Made by a program: the position numbers and the translations under genes. The notes under the pieces are model-generated. The model worked only from the letters and a program-made list of their open reading frames with translations. It was not told the origin of the DNA and searched no databases. A DNA stretch of 64,000 nt from an uncultured Pelagibacteraceae bacterium (lineage in GTDB: Bacteria > Pseudomonadota > Alphaproteobacteria > Pelagibacterales > Pelagibacteraceae). Location: contig CACIRD010000002.1 in NCBI GenBank assembly GCA_902588965.1, forward strand, positions 1 to 64,000, given 5' to 3'. This document shows, one piece after another, positions 29,211 through 39,265 of the stretch. Numbering within the stretch: position 1 is the first letter of the stretch; each line of letters begins with the position of its first letter.

Positions 29211-29930
29211 ATGTATTTCAAAATATTGAGATTAATTTTATCTTTTTTTGACTTCTTTAATAAAAAAAAAATTTTATTCTTTTTTAAAAACAAAAATAAA
29301 ATTGAATTTTCTTTATTTATAGATGTTGGTGCACACCACGGTGAAACCATAAATTTTTTTAAAAAAAAACTTAATATTAAAAATATATTGGCCTTTGAAC
29401 CTAGCCTTCCTAATTATCAAAAACTATTAAAGAAAACAAAAAATATAAAAAATTTAAAGATTTACAATATTGGATTAGGAGAAAAAAAAGAAGTTTTAGA
29501 TTTTAAGCAACATATAGAATCCTCTTCGTCAACAATAATAAAAATAAATGATCAGTCAAAATACTTTAAGAGAAAAAATCGATATCTAGATTTTTTTGAT
29601 AGAAAAAAAAAATTTAGTATAATTAAAGTTAATATTGATAGACTGGATAACATTTTAAGTGAACTTAAAATTAAAAAAATTGATGTGCTTAAAATTGACA
29701 CAGAAGGATATGACTTTAATGTTATGAAAGGTCTGGGGGATTATATTAAAATTGTAAAATATATATATTTTGAACATCATTTTCATAACATGTTAGTAAA
29801 AGATTATACTTTGTCGGATGTAAATAGCTTTTTAATAAGCAATAATTTTACTAAAGTTTTTAAAACAAAAATGTACTTTAGAAAAACATTCGAATATATA
29901 TATTTCAATAAATCTTATAAAGAAGATTAA
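29211..29930 (+). CDS. FkbM-family methyltransferase
   Basis: FIDVGAHHGETINFF, FEPSLPNYQKL, RLDNILSELKIKKIDVLKIDTEGYDFNVMKG. Confidence 0.85.
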   Translation: MYFKILRLILSFFDFFNKKKILFFFKNKNKIEFSLFIDVGAHHGETINFFKKKLNIKNILAFEPSLPNYQKLLKKTKNIKNLKIYNIGLGEKKEVLDFKQHIESSSSTIIKINDQSKYFKRKNRYLDFFDRKKKFSIIKVNIDRLDNILSELKIKKIDVLKIDTEGYDFNVMKGLGDYIKIVKYIYFEHHFHNMLVKDYTLSDVNSFLISNNFTKVFKTKMYFRKTFEYIYFNKSYKED

Positions 29931-29933
29931 ATT

Positions 29934-30608
29934 ATGCACGATTTGACATTAGTTCTCCCAACAAAAAAAGAGGCTGAGTCTTTGCCAATATTTCTCAAAG
30001 AACTTGAAAAATATAATTGTAAAAAATTAATATGCTTAGAAAAAGAAGATACAGAGACAAAGAAAGCAATTGCAAATTTTGAAAATATTAAAATTTTAGA
30101 GCAAAAAAATAACGGTTTCGGAAATGCCCTCATAGAAGGCATTAACAGTGTAGATACGGAGTATTGCTGCATTATCAATGCAGATGGATCAATGGATCCA
30201 AAATATTTACCAGAAATGAGAAACTTATGTGATACAAAAGATTTTGTTTTTGCTTCAAGATATCAAAAACCAAATGGTGGAAGTGATGATGATGATTTTA
30301 TAACAATGACCGGAAACTATTTTTTTACTTTTTTAGGAAATTTTTTATTTAATTTAAAAATTACAGATATTTTGTTTTTATATACGCTAGGAAAAACTTC
30401 TTCATTTAAAAAACTTAACTTAAAAAGTTTTGATTTTAGACTTTGTGTTGAAATTCCAATAAAAGCTAAACATCATAATATGAAGTATTCTTGTTTATCC
30501 AGCTATGAAAGAGAGAGAATAGGTGGAAAAAAGAAAGTTAATGCTGTAAAAGATGGATTGCTTATATTATTTGAACTTGTTAAGTACATTTTTAAAAATA
30601 AAAATTAA
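29934..30608 (+). CDS. Glycosyltransferase family 2 (dolichol-P-mannose synthase-like)
   Basis: LTLVLPTKKEAESLPIFLKEL, NNGFGNALIEGI, NADGSMDPKYLPEM, ASRYQKPNGGSDDD. Confidence 0.85.
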   Translation: MHDLTLVLPTKKEAESLPIFLKELEKYNCKKLICLEKEDTETKKAIANFENIKILEQKNNGFGNALIEGINSVDTEYCCIINADGSMDPKYLPEMRNLCDTKDFVFASRYQKPNGGSDDDDFITMTGNYFFTFLGNFLFNLKITDILFLYTLGKTSSFKKLNLKSFDFRLCVEIPIKAKHHNMKYSCLSSYERERIGGKKKVNAVKDGLLILFELVKYIFKNKN

Positions 30609-30620
30609 AATTTGTTATAA

Positions 30621-31664
30621 ATGAAAAAAACTGCACTTATATTTGGTATTACAGGACAAGATGGTTCATATCTTGCTGAACTTCTTATTAAAAAAAATTA
30701 TATTGTACACGGAATCAAAAGAAGATCTTCATCAATTAATACTGGAAGAATTGATCATATTTATCAAGATCCACATATAAAAAAAAGGAATTTTATTTTA
30801 CACTATGGTGACATCACCGACTCTCTTTCTGTTACAAGATTAATAAATCAGATTAAACCAAACGAGGTTTATAATTTAGCTGCACAATCACATGTTCAAG
30901 TTTCTTTTGAGTCACCCGAATATACAGCTAATGCTGATGGGCTTGGTGCTTTAAGAATATTAGAAGCCATAAGATTTAATAAATTAGAAAAAAAAACAAA
31001 ATTTTATCAAGCAGGCACTTCTGAGTTATATGGTTTAAATGAAAAAACACCACAAAATGAAAAAACACCTTTTCACCCAGCAAGTCCATATGGAGTTGCG
31101 AAACTTTATGCACATTGGGTTACTATAAACTATAGAGAAGCTTATGATATGTATGCATGTAATGGTATCTTATTTAATCACGAAAGCCCAAGAAGAGGTG
31201 AAACTTTTGTTACACAAAAAATTGTTCAGGCATTATGTAGGATAAAATTAAAAAAACAGAAAACCCTTTATTTAGGTAATTTATACTCAAAAAGAGATTG
31301 GGGGCACGCAAAAGATTATGTTTTAGCTATGTGGTTAATGCTACAACAAAAAACCCCCCAAGATTTTGTAATAGCTACAGGACATCAAGCGAGTGTTAAA
31401 AGTTTTATAAATTTAGTATCGAAAAAACTTGAAATTAAAATTTCTTGGAAAGGCAAAGGAATAAATGAAAAGGCTGTCGATGAAAATGGTGTGGTAGTAG
31501 TGGCATGTGATAAAGCCTATTATAGACCCTTAGAAGTAAATAATTTACTAGGTGACGCAAAAAAAGCAAAAAAATTATTAAAATGGAAACCAAAGTATAA
31601 TTTAAATGATTTAGTAGATGAAATGATTTCTGAAGAATTAAAATTAATTTTAAATGATAAGTAA
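30621..31664 (+). CDS. gmd: GDP-mannose 4,6-dehydratase
   Basis: [82 protein letters not shown]. Confidence 0.97.
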   Translation: MKKTALIFGITGQDGSYLAELLIKKNYIVHGIKRRSSSINTGRIDHIYQDPHIKKRNFILHYGDITDSLSVTRLINQIKPNEVYNLAAQSHVQVSFESPEYTANADGLGALRILEAIRFNKLEKKTKFYQAGTSELYGLNEKTPQNEKTPFHPASPYGVAKLYAHWVTINYREAYDMYACNGILFNHESPRRGETFVTQKIVQALCRIKLKKQKTLYLGNLYSKRDWGHAKDYVLAMWLMLQQKTPQDFVIATGHQASVKSFINLVSKKLEIKISWKGKGINEKAVDENGVVVVACDKAYYRPLEVNNLLGDAKKAKKLLKWKPKYNLNDLVDEMISEELKLILNDK

Positions 31665-32595
31665 AAATTCAAAAATCTATATCGCTGGTCATAATGGAAT
31701 GGTCGGTTCAGCTATAACGCGAAAATTAAAACAAAAAGGATTTAAAAACCTAATTTTTAAGGATAAAAATCAACTAGACTTAGTTGACCAAAAAAAAACT
31801 TTTCAATTTTTAAAACGTAATAAACCAGAATTTGTTATATTAGCGGCTGCTAGAGTTGGCGGTATAGTTGCCAATTCAAAATATAAAGATAAATTTTTAT
31901 ATGAAAATCTGCAAATTCAAAATAATATAATTCACGGATCATACCAAGCAGGAGTCAAAAATTTATTTTTTTTAGGCTCTAGTTGCATATATCCAAAATT
32001 CTGTAAACAGCCAATGAAGGAAAAATATTTATTAACTGGATCATTGGAAGAAAGTAATGATGCATATGCAATTGCTAAAATAGCTGGTTTAAAGATGTGT
32101 CAATATTATACTGATATGCTCAACTTAAACTATAAAAGTTTAATGCCACCAAACCTCTATGGACCAAATGATAATTTTGACCTTAATAATTCACATTTTT
32201 ATCCTGCATTATTAAAAAAAATTTACTACTCAAAGATAAATAACAAAAAAATTTTAAATATTTGGGGTACAGGAAAAGCTAAAAGGGAGCTTATGTTTGT
32301 TGAAGATTTTGCCGACTCGATAATTTTTTTTATGAATAAAAAAATTAAAGAACCATTTATCAACATAGGAATAGGTAAGGACTATCCCATTAAATGGTAT
32401 GCAAAATTTTTAATGAAAAAAATGAGTGTTAAACTTAAAATAAAATATGATAAATCAAAACCGGATGGTATGCCAAAAAAATGCCTAGATATTGGATTAG
32501 CTAAGAAATATGGATGGAAACCAAAAAATGATTTTGGCAAAGCTTTCGATATAACCTTTAATTATTTTTTAAAAAACAAAAAAAAATTTAAATAA
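31654..32595 (+). CDS. fcl: GDP-L-fucose synthase
   Basis: [51 protein letters not shown]. Confidence 0.95.
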   Translation: MISKNSKIYIAGHNGMVGSAITRKLKQKGFKNLIFKDKNQLDLVDQKKTFQFLKRNKPEFVILAAARVGGIVANSKYKDKFLYENLQIQNNIIHGSYQAGVKNLFFLGSSCIYPKFCKQPMKEKYLLTGSLEESNDAYAIAKIAGLKMCQYYTDMLNLNYKSLMPPNLYGPNDNFDLNNSHFYPALLKKIYYSKINNKKILNIWGTGKAKRELMFVEDFADSIIFFMNKKIKEPFINIGIGKDYPIKWYAKFLMKKMSVKLKIKYDKSKPDGMPKKCLDIGLAKKYGWKPKNDFGKAFDITFNYFLKNKKKFK

Positions 32596-32600
32596 ACTTA

Positions 32601-33485
32601 ATGAAAAAATATATAGTCGTAACCGGAGGTGCCGGGTTTGTTGGTTCTAATTTAGTTGAGTACCTTGTGAAAAAAACCAATTTAAAAATTATTTCTATAG
32701 ATAATTATTCTACAGGAAAAAAAATCAATCATTATAAAAATCCAAGAGTTAAATACATAAAAGGATATACAAAAAATATTTCATCAATTTTAAAAACAAA
32801 AAAAAACTCTATTCACTCTCTATTTCATTTTGGCGAATTTGCGAGGATATTTCAAAGCTTTGAAAATATGAATGAGTGTTTAAACTCAAATTCAATCGGA
32901 ACAAATGCAGTTTTTAATTTTTGTCTAAAAAACAAAATTAAGCTGATATATTCCGCAACATCAGCCTCCCTTGGTAATCGTGGCAAAGATAAAAACTTAT
33001 CACCATATGCTTTTACAAAATCTAAAAATTTGGAGTTATTAGAAAATTTAAGAAAATGGTTTAATTTTAAATTTGAAATTATTTATTTTTACAATGTATA
33101 TGGACCCAAGCAGATTTGCAAAGGTCCGATGGCCACAGTCGTAGGTATATTTGAATATTATTATAAAAGAGGACTACCTCTACCAGTTGTTAAACCCGGA
33201 ACGCAATCTAGAAGATTTACACATATTGATGATACTATTAAAGTTTGCTTTGAAGCCTGGAAAAAGAATCAGTGCAAACACTACAGTATCTCAAATAAAG
33301 ATTCTTTTACAATTATTGAGTTAGCCAAACTATTCAATTCAAAAATTAAATATTTACCGAGCAGAAAAGGAGAGAGGTTTGCATCAGCTTTAACCAGCTT
33401 AAATCTATCAAACAAAGTTTATAGAAGATATGGATTAATACATTTAGAGGATTATGTAGAAAAATTTATATCTAGCACTTCATAA
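32601..33485 (+). CDS. NAD-dependent epimerase/dehydratase (UDP-glucose 4-epimerase-like)
   Basis: VTGGAGFVGSNLVEYL, DNYSTGKK, YAFTK, YNVYGPKQ. Confidence 0.8.
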   Translation: MKKYIVVTGGAGFVGSNLVEYLVKKTNLKIISIDNYSTGKKINHYKNPRVKYIKGYTKNISSILKTKKNSIHSLFHFGEFARIFQSFENMNECLNSNSIGTNAVFNFCLKNKIKLIYSATSASLGNRGKDKNLSPYAFTKSKNLELLENLRKWFNFKFEIIYFYNVYGPKQICKGPMATVVGIFEYYYKRGLPLPVVKPGTQSRRFTHIDDTIKVCFEAWKKNQCKHYSISNKDSFTIIELAKLFNSKIKYLPSRKGERFASALTSLNLSNKVYRRYGLIHLEDYVEKFISSTS

Positions 33486-33492
33486 ATTATAA

Positions 33493-33520
33493 TTGCAATT
33501 TCTTATTTTTTTTGTATAAG
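33493..33520 (+). promoter_or_regulatory. Candidate sigma-70 promoter for orphan 5S rRNA (TTGCAA, 16 nt, TATAAG)
   Basis: TTGCAA 33493-33498; TATAAG 33515-33520; about 6 nt upstream of the mature 5S start. Confidence 0.6.
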
Positions 33521-33525
33521 TCTTT

Positions 33526-33643
33526 GGCCTGGTGATTATTGCGAAGGTGTAATACCCGATCCCATTCCGAACTCGGAAGTCAAGCCCTTCTGCGCCGATG
33601 GTACTTTGTCTTAAGACATGGAAGAGTAGGACGTTGCCAGGCT
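33526..33643 (+). rRNA. rrf: 5S ribosomal RNA
   Basis: Conserved core CCCGATCCCATTCCGAACTCGGAAGTCAAGC and GCCGATGGTACT; terminal helix GCCTGG (33527-33532) / CCAGGC (33637-33642). No adjacent 23S in the window. Confidence 0.95.
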
Positions 33644-33649
33644 TTAAAT

Positions 33650-34426
33650 TCAGAAAAAAAAATTCACAAATTTTGTAACTAAAAAATCAAAATTAACTTT
33701 TCTTTTTTTCCTTATAAAATAATTAAGTTCGTGTTGCATTTTTCTTCTTTTCCAAAAAGACTTTGAAAAAAAGTTCGAAAAAGTGTCATCAAGATTTCTA
33801 TCGTGCTTTCTTTTAAGGGTTATCTTAGTTAATTCATTATTTATTTTAAAATTATGATCGCAAAATAGAACTAACTGAACGTCAATTGCTAAATATTTCC
33901 AATTAAATGGTTTATTTTTAATAAAAAATTTTTTTAAAATTTCCCTCTTTACAGTAATCGTACTAGTGCCAGTTACTTGCGGCCATTCAATAAAAATTTT
34001 TTTAAAAATTTCATTATTTTTATACTTTTTAAATTTATCTTGTCCTAAAATTTTGTCTTTACTAAAAAAAGATGGTAGATCCTGGTTGATGTATATTTTT
34101 TTATTTGCAACTATTTCGTTTAACTCTTTCAACTTTTTTGGCGCAAACTTATCATCACCATCTAATAAGCAAATATATTTTCCTTTAGACTTATTAAAAC
34201 CAAATAATACCTGGTGCATTTGGTTCATAACTGGATAATTTGATTTTTGCTTAATATGAAAGTATTTAATTTTTTTTGATCTTAAAATTTCTTTATTAAT
34301 TTTAAAATCTGAAGTATCTGTGACTATTATTTCATAATCATAAAAATCCTGATTTATACATGAATTTATACAATCCTTAATAAAACGTATTTGGTTGTGA
34401 GTATTGATAATTATACTAAACCTCAT
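33650..34426 (-). CDS. Glycosyltransferase family 2
   Basis: FSIIINTHNQIRFIKDCINSCINQDFYDYEIIVTDTS, YICLLDGDDKFAPKKL. Confidence 0.85.
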   Translation of the reverse strand: MRFSIIINTHNQIRFIKDCINSCINQDFYDYEIIVTDTSDFKINKEILRSKKIKYFHIKQKSNYPVMNQMHQVLFGFNKSKGKYICLLDGDDKFAPKKLKELNEIVANKKIYINQDLPSFFSKDKILGQDKFKKYKNNEIFKKIFIEWPQVTGTSTITVKREILKKFFIKNKPFNWKYLAIDVQLVLFCDHNFKINNELTKITLKRKHDRNLDDTFSNFFSKSFWKRRKMQHELNYFIRKKRKVNFDFLVTKFVNFFF

Positions 34427-34519
34427 ATTTTAAATTATTTAATATTTTAAATATTTAAGCAACGATTCTTTTGTTGACCAGAGAAACTTTAATAAGTAAA
34501 AGTTCAAAAAAAAATAATT

Positions 34520-34645
34520 ATGAAAATTAAAAGTTCGCTAAAATCTTTAAAATCAAGAGATCTAAACTCAAAACTTGTTAGAAGACGGGGTAGAGTTTAT
34601 ATAATAAATAAAAAAAACCCAAAATATAAAGCTAGGCAGAAATAA
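34520..34645 (+). CDS. rpmJ: 50S ribosomal protein L36
   Basis: Short ORF absent from the supplied track: [41 protein letters not shown], typical alphaproteobacterial L36. Confidence 0.93.
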   Translation: MKIKSSLKSLKSRDLNSKLVRRRGRVYIINKKNPKYKARQK

Positions 34646-34715
34646 CCTTATGGGTAACTGTCGCACTCATATCATTTATATTTTGAATGCAATTTTTCTA
34701 ATATAATATTTTAAA

Positions 34716-35804
34716 ATGATTATTGGATCAAATTCAGAAAATAGGGAAATTGAAAAAAGAATTGCGATTACCCCCGAGATTGTAAAAAAATATAAAAATC
34801 TAGGTTTTGAAGTTCAGTTAAAAAATAACTATGGCAGCCACATTGGGATAGATGATTCATTGTTTATTGAAGTTGGTGCAAAAATTATAAATGATGAGAA
34901 AGAATTAATAAATAGTTCTGATATTCTTATTCAATTCGCATTATTAAATAAAAATCAAATATCAATGACGAAAGAAAACCAAATTTTTGTTGGCTCATTT
35001 AATTCTATAGAAAATAAGGAAGAGTTAAATGATTTAAAATCAAAAAATATAAAATCTTTTTCTCTTGAGTTGTTGCCGCGTATTACTAGAGCACAATCGA
35101 TGGATATTCTTTCTTCACAAGCTAATCTTGCAGGTTATAAAGCAGTTTTAGAATCATTTTCTTATTTTGAAAAAGCAATACCAATGATGATGACTGCAGC
35201 AGGAACTATTCCGGCTGCAAAAGTATTAATCGTAGGTGCCGGTGTTGCAGGCCTACAAGCTATTGCTACAGCAAAAAGAATGGGTGCAATTGTTTTTGCA
35301 ACTGATGTAAGGTCAGCATCTAAAGAACAAGTAGAAAGTTTAGGAGGTAAATTTTTAACAGTTAAGGGTGCTGAAAATCTAGAAACAGAAGGCGGCTATG
35401 CAAAGGAAGCTACCGAAGATTTTAAAAAAAAACAAGAGGAACTATTAGCAGAAACATTAAAAAAAATAGATATTGTTATTTGCACAGCCTTGATTCCTGG
35501 AAAGAAAGCACCAGTAATAATAAATGAAAACATGATAAGCAATATGCAAAAAGGATCAGTAATTTATGATTTAGCAGCATCTCAGGGCGGCAATACAGCT
35601 TTCACAAAGGTAGATGAGATCGTTGATAAAAATGGGGTAAAAATTATGGGAGAAAGAAATATTTTAAATAAATTACCTGTTTCAGCCTCCAATCTTTATG
35701 CAAAAAATATGTTTAATTTTATTTCAAATCTTTATGATAAAGAAAATAAAAAAATAAACTTAAACATGGAAGATGAAATTGTTAATAAAACATTATTAAA
35801 ATAA
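34716..35804 (+). CDS. pntAA: NAD(P) transhydrogenase subunit alpha part 1
   Basis: REIEKRIAITPEIVKKY, GAGVAGLQAIATAKRMGAIV, YDLAASQGGN. Confidence 0.93.
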   Translation: MIIGSNSENREIEKRIAITPEIVKKYKNLGFEVQLKNNYGSHIGIDDSLFIEVGAKIINDEKELINSSDILIQFALLNKNQISMTKENQIFVGSFNSIENKEELNDLKSKNIKSFSLELLPRITRAQSMDILSSQANLAGYKAVLESFSYFEKAIPMMMTAAGTIPAAKVLIVGAGVAGLQAIATAKRMGAIVFATDVRSASKEQVESLGGKFLTVKGAENLETEGGYAKEATEDFKKKQEELLAETLKKIDIVICTALIPGKKAPVIINENMISNMQKGSVIYDLAASQGGNTAFTKVDEIVDKNGVKIMGERNILNKLPVSASNLYAKNMFNFISNLYDKENKKINLNMEDEIVNKTLLK

Positions 35805-35807
35805 ATT

Positions 35808-36116
35808 ATGGAAATTGACCCTTTTATATTCAGATTAAGTATTTTTATTCTATCAATTTTTGTTGGCTATTATGTAGTTTGGAGTGTGACTCCATCATTG
35901 CATACGCCATTAATGTCTGTAACTAACGCTATTTCTTCGGTCATTATTGTGGGTGCAATAATTGCATCACTAGCTGGAAACCCAGAAAATATTTTTGATA
36001 CAGCAAATATTTTTGGTTTTTTAGCAATAGTTCTTGCTGCAGTAAATATTTTTGGTGGATTTCTCGTAACGCAGAGAATGTTGGCAATGTATAAAAAAAA
36101 AAAGAAGGATAAATAA
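35808..36116 (+). CDS. pntAB: NAD(P) transhydrogenase subunit alpha part 2
   Basis: GYYVVWSVTPSLHTPLMSVTNAISSVIIVGA. Confidence 0.93.
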   Translation: MEIDPFIFRLSIFILSIFVGYYVVWSVTPSLHTPLMSVTNAISSVIIVGAIIASLAGNPENIFDTANIFGFLAIVLAAVNIFGGFLVTQRMLAMYKKKKKDK

Positions 36117-36119
36117 ATT

Positions 36120-37514
36120 ATGTCTCCAAACATTTTAGCAATTTTTTATTTAATATCTGGGGTTTTATTTATTTTGGCCCTAAGAGGTCTATCCTCACCT
36201 GAAACATCAAGACGGGGAAATTTATTTGGAATTATTGGAATGGCTATTGCAATAGGTGTTACCATTTTATCTATTGGCAATTTTTCAATTGGTTTTGTTT
36301 ATCTTTTAATTTTTTTAGTTATCGGCGGATCTTTGGGAGCATTTATAGCGTTTAGAATTCCCATGACAGCAATGCCAGAACTTGTTGCCGGATTTCATAG
36401 TTTAGTTGGTTTAGCAGCTGTATTTGTAGCGATTTCAGCCTTTTTAAAACCAGAAATTTTTAACTTAGGATACTCAGGAAATATAAAAATTGCTAGTTTG
36501 ATTGAAATGTCTCTTGGTGCAGCTATTGGAGCGATAACATTTACAGGATCAATAATAGCCTTTTTTAAGTTAAGAGGAATTATGTCAGGTTCGCCAATAA
36601 CATTTTTTGGACAGCATTATTTAAATTTACTTTTAGGATTGCTGTTAATTGGATTAATATTTTATTTATGCACCACCCAATCCGAAATATTATTTTGGAC
36701 CATAATTTCAATTTCATTTTTAGTTGGAGTATTATTAATCATTCCAATTGGTGGCGCTGATATGCCTGTAGTTATATCAATGCTAAATTCTTATTCTGGC
36801 TGGGCAGCAGCAGGGATTGGTTTCACATTAGAAAATTCTGCTTTAATTATAACTGGCGCACTAGTTGGCTCTTCAGGCGCTATTCTTTCGTATATTATGT
36901 GTAAAGGAATGAATAGATCTTTTTTTAATGTTATATTAGGTGGATGGGGTGCAACAGATCAAAGTTCAATCAAATCTTCAAAAGAGCAGAAACCTGTCAA
37001 AAGTGGCAATGCGGATGATGCTGCTTTTTTAATGAAAAATGCATCATCGGTAATTATTGTACCTGGCTATGGTATGGCAGTAGCTCAAGCACAACATGCT
37101 TTAAGGGAAATGGTAGATGCTCTAAAAAAAAATGGAGTAAAAGTTTCTTATGCGATACACCCAGTCGCCGGTAGAATGCCCGGACATATGAATGTATTGC
37201 TTGCAGAAGCAAATGTACCTTATGATGAAGTCTTTGAATTAGAAGAAGTAAACAATGATTTTGCAAACTGTGACGTTGCTTATGTAATCGGTGCGAACGA
37301 TGTAACTAATCCTGTGGCTAAAACAGATCCACAAAGTCCAATTTATGGAATGCCAATACTTGATGTAGAAAAATCTAAATCAGTTTTATTTGTAAAAAGA
37401 AGTCTTTCCCCTGGCTATGCGGGTATTGATAATGATCTTTTTTATAGAGAGAATACTTTAATGTTGTTTGCAGATGCAAAAAAAATGACAGAGGAAATTA
37501 GCAAAAACTTATAA
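36120..37514 (+). CDS. pntB: NAD(P) transhydrogenase subunit beta
   Basis: GADMPVVISMLNSYSGWAAA, VPGYGMAVAQAQHALREM, HPVAGRMPGHMNVLLAEANVPYDEV. Confidence 0.95.
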   Translation: MSPNILAIFYLISGVLFILALRGLSSPETSRRGNLFGIIGMAIAIGVTILSIGNFSIGFVYLLIFLVIGGSLGAFIAFRIPMTAMPELVAGFHSLVGLAAVFVAISAFLKPEIFNLGYSGNIKIASLIEMSLGAAIGAITFTGSIIAFFKLRGIMSGSPITFFGQHYLNLLLGLLLIGLIFYLCTTQSEILFWTIISISFLVGVLLIIPIGGADMPVVISMLNSYSGWAAAGIGFTLENSALIITGALVGSSGAILSYIMCKGMNRSFFNVILGGWGATDQSSIKSSKEQKPVKSGNADDAAFLMKNASSVIIVPGYGMAVAQAQHALREMVDALKKNGVKVSYAIHPVAGRMPGHMNVLLAEANVPYDEVFELEEVNNDFANCDVAYVIGANDVTNPVAKTDPQSPIYGMPILDVEKSKSVLFVKRSLSPGYAGIDNDLFYRENTLMLFADAKKMTEEISKNL

Positions 37515-37519
37515 ATTAA

Positions 37520-38218
37520 ATGAGTACTAGAATTTTTTGTGATATAGCAGAAATAAGCCAGGTAAAAAAGTTCAACAAAAAAAAAATTGTTAAAGGTTTT
37601 ACAACTAATCCCAGCTTAATGAGAAAAGCTGGAGCAAAAGATTATAGTGAATATTCAAAAAAAATACTTAAAGTTTGCAATAATAAACCAGTTTCTCTTG
37701 AAGTATTTGCTGACAACTATGAAAATATGATTAATCAAGCTAAAAAAATAAATAATTGGGGTAGCAATGTTTATGTGAAAATTCCTGTTGTTAATTCAAA
37801 AGGTAAATTTACTGGCAAAGTAATTAAAGAACTAAATAAAAAAAATATTAAGTTAAATATAACTGCGGTTTACAATGCTACCCAAACTAAAAAAATATTA
37901 AAAGTTATTAATAAAAAAACTAAGGTAATTATATCTATATTCGCAGGTAGAGCAGCTGATTCTGGTAAAGATCCATTACCTGAAATCATAAAAAGTTTGA
38001 AAATATCTAAAAATTTTAAAAATGTCATGATTTTGTGGGCAAGCGTTAGAGAGCCATATAATTATTTACAAGCTAAGCAATTAGGCTGTCATATAATTAC
38101 AATTCCCCCATCTATAATTGAAAAAATAGAAAAATTCGGTAAATCTTATAAAAAGTTGACTTTGGACACAGTTAAGACTTTTTTGGTTGATAGTAAGAAA
38201 TCAAATTTTAAAATATAG
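37520..38218 (+). CDS. Transaldolase-family protein
   Basis: FCDIAEISQVKKF, KGFTTNPSLMRKAG, VYVKIPV, NITAVY, ISIFAGRAADSGKDP. Confidence 0.85.
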   Translation: MSTRIFCDIAEISQVKKFNKKKIVKGFTTNPSLMRKAGAKDYSEYSKKILKVCNNKPVSLEVFADNYENMINQAKKINNWGSNVYVKIPVVNSKGKFTGKVIKELNKKNIKLNITAVYNATQTKKILKVINKKTKVIISIFAGRAADSGKDPLPEIIKSLKISKNFKNVMILWASVREPYNYLQAKQLGCHIITIPPSIIEKIEKFGKSYKKLTLDTVKTFLVDSKKSNFKI

Positions 38219-38266
38219 ATTATTATCCACTTTATTTGTTTTAAAAATTATAGTGAAAAACATAGT

Positions 38267-39265
38267 ATGAGTACAGCAGTTATTGTTTTAAATTGGAATG
38301 ATTGGAAAAATACAATCGATTGTTTGGAAAGTATATTTCAAAATAATGAAAAATTTGATGTTGTATATATAGACAATGGATCAACTTATAAACACTTCTC
38401 AAAAATTATTCAATGGACAAAGGGAGAAATAGTTTCTAACTCATTTTTTATAAAACCAAAAATAAAAAAAATCGGGAAAATTATAGAAATTAAAAGAAAT
38501 TTTGAAGTCCAAAAAAAAATTTTAGGAAATAAAAATTTATTTATCATAAAGAATAAAGTTAATTATGGCTTAACGAAGGGTTTAAATATTGGATATAAAT
38601 TTGCAATTAGAAATAACTATAAATATATCTTAAGAATAGATAATGATTTTATAATTAATAAAAATTATATAAGTCAAATATTAGAAACAATAAAAAAACC
38701 AAATATAGCTGCAGCATCTCCAAAAATAATGCACGCATATATTAAAAATAGCGTATGGTTTTCAGGTTTTAAAATGTCTTGGAGTTACCTTAAATTTCAA
38801 AGAACAATGAATTTACAAAAAAAAAGAATTTATGACAATCCATCGTTAAATAAAATTATAGAGACAGATATGGTTTGTGGATGCTGTTCAGCTTATAAGG
38901 TATCCGCCCTTAGAAAATCCGGATTAGGAGATGAGGAAATATTTTATGGTCCAGAAGATTTTGAATTATCTCATAGATTAAAAAAAATTGGAAAAATTGT
39001 ATGTAATCAGAAAATAATTACTTATCATAAAATTGGCAGAAGTTCCTCAATTGAAAAAAAAGAAAATAGAATTTTTCAAAGTACATATGGCTTTTTGATA
39101 ATTATAAAGAAAATGGGAACCTTATCCGATAAATTAATTGGATATACTTATATAAATTTAAGATTATTTTTTTACATAGTTACATTTAGAGATTACAAGT
39201 TTATAAGAGGATATTTTTGTGCAATTAAAAAATTTTTTTTTAATAAATTATGGTCAAAATCGTAA
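38267..39265 (+). CDS. Glycosyltransferase family 2
   Basis: VIVLNWNDWKNTIDCLESIF, NYGLTKGLNIGYKFAI, RIDNDFIINKNY, GPEDFELSHRLKKIG. Confidence 0.85.
   Translation: MSTAVIVLNWNDWKNTIDCLESIFQNNEKFDVVYIDNGSTYKHFSKIIQWTKGEIVSNSFFIKPKIKKIGKIIEIKRNFEVQKKILGNKNLFIIKNKVNYGLTKGLNIGYKFAIRNNYKYILRIDNDFIINKNYISQILETIKKPNIAAASPKIMHAYIKNSVWFSGFKMSWSYLKFQRTMNLQKKRIYDNPSLNKIIETDMVCGCCSAYKVSALRKSGLGDEEIFYGPEDFELSHRLKKIGKIVCNQKIITYHKIGRSSSIEKKENRIFQSTYGFLIIIKKMGTLSDKLIGYTYINLRLFFYIVTFRDYKFIRGYFCAIKKFFFNKLWSKS

Noticed and set aside
34646-34715. Possible leader/riboswitch between rpmJ and pntAA
   Set aside because: Only 70 nt, AT-rich, no convincing stems; TATAAT-like element present but no well-spaced -35.
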